Assembly (NCBI GenBank): GCA_963824985.1 | Contig: CAWGRQ010000028.1 | Location: forward strand, 20,794 to 84,793 | Direction of reading: 5' to 3' | DNA from: JAFNAG01 sp963824985 | GTDB taxonomy: Bacteria > Acidobacteriota > UBA6911 | Length of the DNA: 64,000 bases | In this document: positions 57,130 through 64,000 of the stretch, piece by piece | Position numbering within the stretch: position 1 is the first letter of the stretch | Layout of the letters: the number at the start of each line of letters is the position of its first letter | The notes under the pieces: generated by a model | Seen by the model: the letters and a program-made list of their open reading frames with translations, nothing else | What the model was told of the DNA's origin: nothing | The model's database searches: none | Program-made: the position numbers and the translations under genes

Positions 57130-57243
57130 CGCAGCGCAGCCCGGGGTTCAGGCGGAAATGATCGAGAGCCCCGGCGGGGCGACAGAAAAATCTCACCTTA
57201 TCTTAGTGCCATTCGATTACGACCCCGAAGGTTATCGCCATTC

Positions 57244-57302
57244 CCGCTGTTTTCGGAGCAGCTCCTCATGCGCCCATGGCGCACCCGGTGACGCATGAAA
57301 AT
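57244..57302. repeat. 59-bp direct repeat, copy A
   Basis: Begins CCGCTGTTTTCGGAGCAG and ends GGTGACGCATGAAAAT. Copy B is at 57549-57606, with differences only in the middle (CTCCTCATGCGCCCATGG against CTTCTCATGCGCTATGG). Confidence 0.8.
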
Positions 57303-57327
57303 GTTAAGCTCCCATCGCCATTTCACT

Positions 57328-57522
57328 GTGCCGCCCTTTCAGGGCTCTGGCCAGGTTGATCCCCAGTCCCCAGGGCTCACGCCCTGGGCTTTGCCGCGCC
57401 ACCCCTTCGGGGTTTTCCCATGGGCGAGATGCTCAGCCCTGAAGGGCGTTATAGCACAGCCCAGGGCGTAAGCCCTGGGTTGAGGTGCCAAGATCTCCAG
57501 CCCTGAAGGGCGGCACAGAAAC
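57328..57522. repeat. Cluster of palindromes of the CCCTGAAGGGCG / CCCAGGGCGTAAGCCCTGGG type
   Basis: Between the two 59-bp repeats lie inverted and direct copies: GCCGCCCTTTCAGGGC, CCAGGGCTCACGCCCTGGG, CAGCCCTGAAGGGCG (twice), CCCAGGGCGTAAGCCCTGGG. They form strong hairpins and share the layout of the palindrome interrupted by the IS110 element. Confidence 0.75.
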
Positions 57523-57548
57523 GGATCGGTTGATCGGCACCGGAATTG

Positions 57549-57606
57549 CCGCTGTTTTCGGAGCAGCTTCTCATGCGCTATGGCGCACCCGGTGACGCAT
57601 GAAAAT
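57549..57606. repeat. 58-bp direct repeat, copy B
   Basis: See copy A at 57244-57302; together they frame the palindrome cluster. Confidence 0.8.
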
Positions 57607-57976
57607 CTTTTGGCTTTGCGACTTTGCGTCTTGGCGTCCTTGCGTCTTGGCGTCCTTGCGTTGATTTTTTTTAACGCAATGACGCAAGGGCGCGAGGGCG
57701 CAAAGAGCTATTTTCGGAGCAGGATCCGCTTGGGCGAGGCCGGGGCGAAACGCACATCGTTGAGGGGACAGCCGCACTGCTTCATCTTGTGCTTGCGTCG
57801 GGCGGAGGAATCCCCTATAAGTTCCCGCTTATGGCGCGAGAGGGGGAACCCGATAAGTCCCAGAGCGGAGATCCCGACGACCGAAGCATCGGTGCGCTGC
57901 GGTATCGATCATTCGTATGGCCGGGGTCGGCCCGGCCAGGAAATTTGCGGAGCCGGCAGAGAGAAAGCCTGAAAAC

Positions 57977-58360
57977 ATGCTGAAAGTCATCCACCACTTT
58001 GCCACCCGGGACCTGTCGATCATGTACACGGTCCTGTACCGATCGCCCTGGTTCTTCTTCGACCTCTGGAGTCTTAATCACTTTTTCAGCGGCATGCTGG
58101 TCATTTTCCTGGCGCGGAGATACCGCATCGGCGACCGGGCCCGCTGGACCATTCTCATGGCGCTGCTCCTGGGCTGGGAAGCGCTGGAAATCCTTTTCCT
58201 CTACATTTCCGTGCACGTCTTCCTGCCGGAGACGATACCGGACCAGTTCACCGACATCGTCGTCGGGGTTCTCGGGGCGTTGCTCGTGGAGGGCTGGTGC
58301 AAATGGCGTCCGGGAAGCCGTCCCGAGCTGGCGCCGGTGAGCGCCGCCGACATCGCCTGA
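57977..58360 (+). CDS. Small integral membrane protein
   Basis: 127 residues from ATG 57977, three to four hydrophobic segments (FFFDLWSLNHFFSGMLVIFLA, ILMALLLGWEALEILFLYI, FTDIVVGVLGALLVE). The start carries a short basic-amphipathic N-terminus. No family is recognised; it resembles VanZ-like or DUF2585-like small membrane proteins only in size and layout. Convergent with the VPS10-type gene. Confidence 0.6.
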   Translation: MLKVIHHFATRDLSIMYTVLYRSPWFFFDLWSLNHFFSGMLVIFLARRYRIGDRARWTILMALLLGWEALEILFLYISVHVFLPETIPDQFTDIVVGVLGALLVEGWCKWRPGSRPELAPVSAADIA

Positions 58361-58514
58361 AAATGAGGGACAGGCTACGCTTTCATGAAAAGTCGGGTGA
58401 TGGTTCGTCTCACTTGGAATGAACGGCGGGCACTGTGCCTGACTGAAGCTGACTTCTGCTGAAATCGCGCAGGGGCGGGCTGTGTGCCCGCCCCTGCATC
58501 GATCCCGCATTGCG

Positions 58515-61500
58515 TTACCGGTACAGAATATAGTTCTGCTGCGGCAGCTGCTTCACCTGAAAATTCTGGACAGGCCCGACGTTGGTGACGGTGTCCCCCT
58601 TCTTGAGTCCAAGCTGGGCCGAATAGCGGCCGACCTCGACCGGCGGACCACCGCGTCCCCGGCCGCCTCCAAAGCCCCCGCCCCCTTGGCCACCGCGACC
58701 CGGTTGGGCCGTGGCCTGTGGCTGCTGCGTTGGCGGATCTCCCCGCAGGTCCCACTCGACGCGCTTCAGGCCGGCGGTCTTGTCGAGGGTCAGCTGTCGT
58801 ACCTGGTTCCCACGGGTGTCCCTGACCGTGAGTACGAGCTCGGTGCCTTCGGCCAGGGCCTCCCGAACGTTATACGTGAAGACGGCCCCGTTCGGCGGAT
58901 TCCGGGTCGTGTAGTTGCCGCCCAGAGTCGCGACACCCGCCGCGCCGGCGTTGGCAACGCCCCAAGGCTGGAATTGATAGACATGCCGCAGCGGGAAGAG
59001 CCGCACATCCTCGGCCAGCGCCTTGGAACTTACCTCGCGCAGCGCGCTGTAATCGTCCAGGATCCAGAATCCGTTGCCGAAGGTTGCCATGACCACGTCG
59101 TTCTCACGCCGCTGAAGCTCAAGGTCGCGCACTTGCGTCGGCGGCATGCCGCCGCGCAGCTGCATCCAGTGGCTCCCGCCGTCGACGGTGAAGAACAATC
59201 CGAATTCGGTTCCCACAAACAGCAGGTTGGCGTTGACGTGGTCCTGGGCAATCGCCCACACATCGTGGAGCGGCGGCAGATCGCCCGAGATGTTCTTCCA
59301 GGTGCGGCCGCGATCATCGCTCCTGACGATGTACGGCTTGTAATCGCCGACCTGCCAGTTGTTGAACGCAACGAAGATGACGTCCGCGTCGCGCGGCGAG
59401 GCCGCGACATCAGAAACATAGGTCCACTTGGGCACACCGGGAAAATCCTCGACCTTGCGCCAGTTCGCTCCGTCGTCCTCAGTGATCTGCACCAGGCCGT
59501 CATCGGTTCCGACAATGACCATGCCCTCAAGCAATGGCGATTCATCAATGGAAACAATGTTGCTGAGCGGAGTCGTCGACTCATGGAATGCGATCGAATC
59601 CTCGGGCCAGACCTTGCCCATGATGGGCAGTGTGCGATAGTCGAGATTGCGGCTCAGATCCGGGCTGATCCGCATCCACGTGTCGCCGCGATCGTCGGAA
59701 CGGTACACGAAATTCGACGCCCAGTAGAGCCGCGTGTTCGAATGAGCGCTCGTGATGTACGGCGCGTCCCAGTTGACCCGGTCGCCCGTTCCACCACCGC
59801 GACCGCCGCCACCACGACCGGCAGCCTCGGTGCCTCCACCGGCAGCGCCGGCACCGCCTTCCCTGCCTGCGGGTGCGGGAGGGGCGCTCAGGTTCAGGGT
59901 ATTGTTGGGACCGGGCCGAATGCTGGTCCCTCGGCCCGTGCGCCGGTCGAACCGGGAAATGCCGCCGCTTTGCGACGACGCATAGATGATGTTCGGATCG
60001 CCCCGATCATGGCGGCTCTGGAAGCCGTCGCCCCCCGCAGTCATGTACCAGTCACTCGTCCGGATACCGGTGAGATGCGTGGTGCGTGACGGCCCGCACA
60101 TCGAAAAGTTGTCCTGCGTGCCGCCGCAGACGGTAAAGAACGGCTCCTCGTTTCCGGCCGAGACGCGGTAGTACTGAGTGATCGGCAGGTTGGCAAACAG
60201 GCGCCAGGTGTCGCCGTCGTCGTACGTTTCATACGCGCCGCCGTCGTTGCCGATGAGGATATGTTTTGGATCTTTCGGATCGAAGGCGACCTCATGATGG
60301 TCGACGTGCACGTTGAAGGCGCCGCTGACGCCCATGTCCGCCGTGCTGTTCTCGATGCCGATGTTGGACCACGTACGGCCGCCGTCGCGGCTCCACTGGA
60401 AGTTCACGTTGACCGACCAGATCGTGTCGGGATGCCGGGGATCCACAGTGATCTCACTGTAGTAGGCGGGACCGCCGCCTCGATAATCCGACATCCTCGT
60501 CCACGAGTTGCCGTTGTCATTGGATCGGTAGAAACCCCGCGCGTTGTCTGCGGTCGGCGCAGGCGGCAAGGGTGGCGGCTCCGCCGCCGGTGCTGCGCCG
60601 CGACCACGAGCCGGCGGCGCCGCCGCCGCCGCGCCACGGCCACGAGCCTGCGGATCCGCCGCTGCTGCCATAGGCGGCTCTTCGCCACGCCCACGGGCTC
60701 CGCCGGGCATCTTCGCGTCGATCAGAGCGTAGATGCGTCCTTTGACCTTGGGATCGGCCGCCAGCGCGATCCGGCCGACCTCACCGGGAGGCAGTCCGTT
60801 CTTCAACTTGTCCCAGTTTTTGCCGCCGTCGATCGTCCGGAAGACTCCGCCGTCCGGGCCGCCGCCGATCATCTGGCCGACATGCCGCCGGCGCTGGTAG
60901 GTGCCGGCAAACAGCGTATCCGGATTGGTCGGATCAAAGGCAAGGTCGGTCACGCCGGTGTCGTCATTGATGAACAGCGACCGGGTCCACGTCTTGCCGC
61001 CGTCGGTAGTCTTGTACAGACCCCGGTCTCCGCCGGCTGAAAACAGCGGACCCTGGGATGCAACCCACACCACATTCGAGTTGCGCGGATCGATCAGAAT
61101 CTTGCCGATGTGCTCGGATTTCTCCAGGCCGACTCGCACCCAGTTCTTGCCCGCGTCCGTCGACTTGTAGAGCCCGGTGCCGAAGTGGGCGCTTCGCTGG
61201 CTGGCGTTTTCTCCCGTGCCGAGCCAGACGACATTCGAGTCCTTCGGATCTACGACCACGCAGCACAGCGAAAAGGCCTGGACCTCGCCCGATCGCGGGA
61301 AAATCTGGGTAAACGTGAATCCGCGATTGACCGACTTCCACAGGCCGCCAAACGAGGACGCCACGTAGTATGTGTTCGAATCATTCGGATCGATTTCGAT
61401 GTCGGCCACGCGGCCGGTGACCAGCGTAGGGCCGAGACCCCGAATCTCCATCGCGGAAAACATGTCGGCCGTCAACCGGTCGGAGCCCGACTGCTGGCCT

Positions 61501-61562
61501 GTAGCGATGCCGGCCGCCGTGAACAACGCCGCTATTGCTGCAAGAATCAGAACTCGTCTCAT
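58515..61562 (-). CDS. VPS10/BNR-repeat exoprotein (sortilin-like, WD40/YVTN-type beta-propeller)
   Basis: 1015 residues from ATG 61562 (GGGAG upstream), with a signal peptide (LILAAIAALFTAAGIATGQ). At least ten BNR/VPS10 repeats of the type FKSxDGGxTW: KSTDAGKNWV, KTTDGGKTWT, RTIDGGKNWD, RSNDNGNSWT, WSRDGGRTWS, RSDDRGDTWM, ITEDDGANWR, RSDDRGRTWK, and others, giving one or two beta-propellers. Gly/Arg/Ala-rich inserts (ARGRGEEPP, AAGRGGGGRGGG) interrupt it at about 300-345 and 600-630, and a FlgD-like Ig segment with a further GRG-rich insert closes it. This domain mix is a hallmark of Acidobacteriota exoproteins annotated as glycosyl hydrolases; no catalytic residue is evident. Confidence 0.88.
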   Translation of the reverse strand: MRRVLILAAIAALFTAAGIATGQQSGSDRLTADMFSAMEIRGLGPTLVTGRVADIEIDPNDSNTYYVASSFGGLWKSVNRGFTFTQIFPRSGEVQAFSLCCVVVDPKDSNVVWLGTGENASQRSAHFGTGLYKSTDAGKNWVRVGLEKSEHIGKILIDPRNSNVVWVASQGPLFSAGGDRGLYKTTDGGKTWTRSLFINDDTGVTDLAFDPTNPDTLFAGTYQRRRHVGQMIGGGPDGGVFRTIDGGKNWDKLKNGLPPGEVGRIALAADPKVKGRIYALIDAKMPGGARGRGEEPPMAAAADPQARGRGAAAAAPPARGRGAAPAAEPPPLPPAPTADNARGFYRSNDNGNSWTRMSDYRGGGPAYYSEITVDPRHPDTIWSVNVNFQWSRDGGRTWSNIGIENSTADMGVSGAFNVHVDHHEVAFDPKDPKHILIGNDGGAYETYDDGDTWRLFANLPITQYYRVSAGNEEPFFTVCGGTQDNFSMCGPSRTTHLTGIRTSDWYMTAGGDGFQSRHDRGDPNIIYASSQSGGISRFDRRTGRGTSIRPGPNNTLNLSAPPAPAGREGGAGAAGGGTEAAGRGGGGRGGGTGDRVNWDAPYITSAHSNTRLYWASNFVYRSDDRGDTWMRISPDLSRNLDYRTLPIMGKVWPEDSIAFHESTTPLSNIVSIDESPLLEGMVIVGTDDGLVQITEDDGANWRKVEDFPGVPKWTYVSDVAASPRDADVIFVAFNNWQVGDYKPYIVRSDDRGRTWKNISGDLPPLHDVWAIAQDHVNANLLFVGTEFGLFFTVDGGSHWMQLRGGMPPTQVRDLELQRRENDVVMATFGNGFWILDDYSALREVSSKALAEDVRLFPLRHVYQFQPWGVANAGAAGVATLGGNYTTRNPPNGAVFTYNVREALAEGTELVLTVRDTRGNQVRQLTLDKTAGLKRVEWDLRGDPPTQQPQATAQPGRGGQGGGGFGGGRGRGGPPVEVGRYSAQLGLKKGDTVTNVGPVQNFQVKQLPQQNYILYR

Positions 61563-62196
61563 GGATTCATCTCCCGGAAACACTTCGGGGGGATGCATTA
61601 TGGAATGCTCCCCTCCGAAGGCGATTAGCGACCCTGCCGGCGCCCGTCATGGCCGTGGTGTCGCCTGCACGCATTAAATCTCTTATGGCTCATCCGGCTC
61701 CTATGAGTTCGCAGTGACTGTAATAATCCCTTATCGCAGCAAGCCGGATGCTCCCTTATCCATGATTTCCTTGCCGGATTTCAAGAAGAAAAGATTGCAG
61801 GACACTTCAGGACGCGGAAGAAAGCGGAGGAACACGGATCGGATCCGTTGGTTGTGCGAACCATCCGGACTTCACCTGGATGAGACAGGTCGACATCGTA
61901 CCTTTAGCAGGGCCATGGGCATGCTGTGGACCGGCCGGGCGACGCATACAGGCTCCGCGCGATTGGGGTCGATGATTTCCTGGCTGCTGTTGGCTTGGCT
62001 CCGGTTCGGTGAGCTACGTTGTCAGTCCCTGCTTCCGCTGCTTCCGGCTTTTCCTGGCAGCCAGCGGCACTAACTCAGTCGGCAATTTCAAACTCCGATA
62101 GCTTGAGCGCAATTCGCCCTTGTTACCGAATTCCCTGCCCTGACAATGGAGAATGCACTCGCTGATTTGCCCGGACCTGCCTGGATTGTCCTGCTC
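61563..62196. other. Gene-free 634 bp upstream of the VPS10-type gene
   Basis: Holds a GGACGCGG-AAGAAAGCGGAGGAACACGG string near 61810, of the kind also seen at 34949 and 44012. ORFs here are not convincing. Confidence 0.45.
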
Positions 62197-63119
62197 TCAT
62201 CCTCGGTCGCTCCGGCCAAGGGCGTCGCCGAGCGCGCTGAGGTGGAGCCCGCGCAGGAAGCAGGTGACGATCTTGTTAGCCGGACGGTCGATTCGGGTGA
62301 TCTTCTGGTAGATGCAAAAGGTGTCCTCGAGGAGCGAGACTTCGGAAAGAGGATGACGAGCCTCCTGTCGGCGAGCTCGTCCATGACCGCGTACTTCGGC
62401 AGGAGGCTGGCACCGTAGCCGGCGAGCGTGCCGTTGATCATGCCGCGTACGTGGTCGATAACCATCCGCCGGTTGAGCACCGGCCTGGCGTCCTTATCGA
62501 CCGCGTGCAGGAAGTTGTCCCACCAGCGGCCGTCCTGGTCGAGCGACAGTAGCGGCGTATCCCCGAGGTCCCGAGGCGACCGGAGGGGATGGGCCTTCAA
62601 GAACGCCGGGCTCGCGACCAGGACATACTTCTCGCGAAACATCTGGATGCGATGTACCGACGGGTGCGAATGCGTCCGGCAGTCGACTGCCAGGTCGATC
62701 TCGTCCTTAAGCAGCGGCTCCTGGAGCGTGTTGGTGAAATGGAAGTCCAGGCGCAAAGTCGGATGGGCGTCAATGAGCGGCTTCAGGCGCGGGAGAAGCA
62801 CCGTCGTGCCGAACTCGATGGTGGCGCCCAGCACGAAGTGGTGAAACTCCTCCCCGACGCCCGACCCAATGCGGCGTTCCACGTCCTCGAGCTCGTCGAA
62901 CACCCGCTCACCGACCCGGAAGAGATCCCGGCCTTTCTCGCTGAGGGATATCTTCCGGCGGCGCCAGGTGATGAGCTCGCAGCCGATCCCCTCCTGAAAC
63001 CTTTTCATGGCATGGCTGACGGCCGACGGTGTGATATGGAGCTTTCTGGCTGCGGCACCGTAGCTGCCGGTCTTGGCCACTTTCACGAAAACCTCGAATT
63101 TTTCGAGATCCAGTCGCAT
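62197..63119 (-). CDS. LysR-family transcriptional regulator (one frameshift)
   Basis: About 306 residues from ATG 63119, preceded by GGAGG; an upstream in-frame start at 63188 lacks that site. The N-terminal winged helix has FEVFVKVAKTGSYGAAARKL and TPSAVSHAMKRFQEGIG, then the type-2 periplasmic-binding effector domain (TIEFGTTVLLPRLKPL, DEIDLAVDCR). A missing base near 62340 shifts the last ~50 residues; in the corrected frame they read EDTFCIYQKITRIDRPANKI and end at 62197. It diverges from the 1-pyrroline-5-carboxylate dehydrogenase gene, its likely target. Confidence 0.85.
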
Positions 63120-63145
63120 CGCTCCTCCGGGGTGCATTATTTGTC

Positions 63146-63162
63146 GATGAATATCGTTCATC
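63146..63162. promoter_or_regulatory. Candidate LysR operator GATGAA-N5-TTCATC
   Basis: Perfect 6-bp arms, containing a T-N11-A core, in the 136-bp divergent region 27 bp upstream of the regulator's start. Confidence 0.55.
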
Positions 63163-63184
63163 ATATCACTGAAATCATTTCCGG

Positions 63185-63204
63185 GCATTCATTATGTGGA
63201 ATGC
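63185..63204. promoter_or_regulatory. Second candidate operator GCATTC-N8-GAATGC
   Basis: Perfect 6-bp arms, 23 bp downstream of the first candidate and 51 bp before the dehydrogenase start. Two sites are usual for LysR-type control. Confidence 0.45.
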
Positions 63205-63255
63205 GTATCATGGTGTCGTGCCGCCGAACGCCGGGCTGCACGGGAGGAGCACGGC

Positions 63256-64000
63256 ATGAACAACACCGTCTTTACGTTTGATGTCCCGCAGAACGAGCCT
63301 ATGTGCGCCTATCCGCCCGGATCTCCGGAGCGCGCCGGTCTCAAGAAGGAGATTGATCGCCAGTCGTCGACCGAGATCGAGATTCCGCTTATCATCGGTG
63401 GCCAGGAGGTGCGCACCGGCAAGACCGGCAAGGTCGTGATGCCGTGCCAGCACGGTCGAGTCCTCGCCACCTATCACAAGGCTGGCGAGCATGAAGTGGC
63501 GCAGGCCATCGAGGCAGCCCTTCGGCCCGCAAAGACTGGGAATCCATCTCCTGGGTGGAGCGCGCATCCATCACCCTCAAGGCCGCCGATCTGCTTTCGA
63601 AAAAGTACCGCGATCTCATCAACGCGGCCACGATGCTCGGCCAGGGAAAGAGCGCTTTCCAAGCCGGACGCGGCCTGCGAGGTCATCGACTACCTGCGCT
63701 ACAACGCCTACTTCGCCTCGAAGATCTATGCCGACCAGCCCAAAAGTGGATTCGACCAGCTGAATCGCATTGAGTACCGGCCGATATCGAGGGCTTCATC
63801 TTCACCCTGAGTCCGTTCAACTTCACCGCCATCGCCTCGAACCTGAATATGTCCGTGGCACTCATGGGCAATACCACGGTCTGGAAGCCGGCGACGACGG
63901 CCCTCCTTTCAAACTACTACCTGATGAAGGTGTTCATGGAAGCCGGGCTCCCGGATGGCGTGGTGAACTTCGTGCCTGGAAGCGGCGCGACGATCGGCAA
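63256..64000 (+). CDS. 1-pyrroline-5-carboxylate dehydrogenase, N-terminal part (runs off window, frameshifted)
   Basis: ATG 63256 has GGAGGAG 7 bp upstream. The start, PMCAYPPGSPERAGLKKEI, then EIEIPLIIGGQEVRTG, and later WVERASITLKAADLLSKKYR, AACEVIDYLRYNAYFA, GFIFTLSPFNFTAIASNLN and NTTVWKPATTA, are those of the ALDH4/RocA/PruA family, which oxidises glutamate semialdehyde to glutamate. At least three frame changes are needed (near 63525, 63665 and 63780); that at 63525 is cured by one G in a G run. The catalytic Cys lies beyond the window. Confidence 0.85.

Larger units (their letters stand above)
55474..57137 (+). mobile_element. IS110-family insertion sequence (approximate ends)
   Basis: About 1.66 kb. 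Ends are set where the flanking palindrome is interrupted; no terminal inverted repeats are expected in this family. The ~235 bp before the transposase is non-coding, and only a few bases follow its stop, the organisation of the IS110 group, where the guide (bridge) RNA comes from the left end. Confidence 0.65.
55440..57190. repeat. Interspersed palindrome module split by the IS110 element
   Basis: Left of the element: GCCCCGGAGGGGC (about 55440), then GCCAGGAGAGTAGCCCCGGGC (to about 55473). Right of it: AGCCCGGGGTTC (from about 57138), then GCCCCGGCGGGGC (57168-57180). Joined, the second palindrome would read GCCCCGGGC-AGCCCGGGG with the element in its loop. Related modules occur at 57330-57520. 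Confidence 0.7.
57138..57976. other. Gene-free 839 bp rich in repeats
   Basis: Includes the palindromes and direct repeats described separately, then GCGTCTTGGCGTCC-type strings (57620-57705) and a final 270 bp with no gene I can name. Confidence 0.5.

Noticed and set aside
61714..62073. 119-codon ORF upstream of the VPS10-type gene
   Set aside because: It runs through an interspersed GGACGCGG-type repeat and shows no coding pattern.

Overview
The window looks like a chromosomal stretch of an Acidobacteriota genome, probably a draft or metagenome-assembled contig. The grounds are two large Oar-type TonB-dependent receptors with an N-terminal carboxypeptidase-regulatory domain, a 1015-residue VPS10/BNR-repeat exoprotein with Gly/Arg-rich inserts, a DUF1080 protein, a DUF6125 protein, a subtilase with GILWGN repeats, a REP-associated transposase and many interspersed palindromes. 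Placement below phylum was not attempted. Several genes carry single-base frameshifts, often next to G or C runs. I read most of these as sequence errors; they are densest at 9.8-14.2 kb and recur at 36.8-37.3 and 62.3-64 kb.

Layout. 1-5.9 kb (minus): five overlapping genes for ABC ATPase, permease, PaaK-like ligase, substrate-binding protein and a TonB receptor cut by the window edge, apparently an import-and-activation system for an unknown carboxylate. 6.1-9.6 kb (minus): a secreted protein, then pgl and zwf. 9.8-16.8 kb: a formate dehydrogenase catalytic subunit with an in-frame UGA at the active site followed by a near-canonical SECIS hairpin, a ferritin-like gene, and on the other strand a NuoE subunit plus a NuoF-GltD fusion resembling a Stn/Nfn-type flavin oxidoreductase. 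17-20.5 kb: DUF1080, DUF6125, and an SPFH - Arc-like - DUF3592 cluster interrupted by a 256-bp MITE-like element. 20.5-28.7 kb: TonB, an Hpt protein, a NarL-type regulator, a GILWGN-repeat subtilase, a stand-alone membrane sensor domain and a GGDEF-EAL protein with a paralogous membrane domain. 28.7-33.9 kb: an M14 peptidase and a second TonB receptor.

34.3-41.5 kb is a nucleoside-salvage region: tdk on the plus strand, cdd-pdp-nupC-punA-udk on the minus strand and add diverging from cdd, covering import, phosphorolysis, deamination and kinase recapture. 41.5-45.6 kb has two small proteins, an arginase-family enzyme coupled to a methyltransferase-like gene, and a POT-family transporter. At 46.15 kb is tRNA-Arg(ACG) with its promoter, followed by a VapBC45-like toxin-antitoxin pair. 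47.6-49.2 kb is a REP-associated tyrosine transposase framed by its probable REPs. 49.2-55.2 kb has a B12-binding radical SAM protein, an alpha/beta hydrolase with a repetitive tail, a small protein, an esterase remnant and a polytopic membrane protein. 55.5-57.1 kb is an IS110-family element sitting in the loop of an interspersed palindrome, followed by palindromes and 59-bp direct repeats. 58-64 kb holds a small membrane protein, the VPS10-type exoprotein, and a LysR regulator diverging from a partial 1-pyrroline-5-carboxylate dehydrogenase gene.
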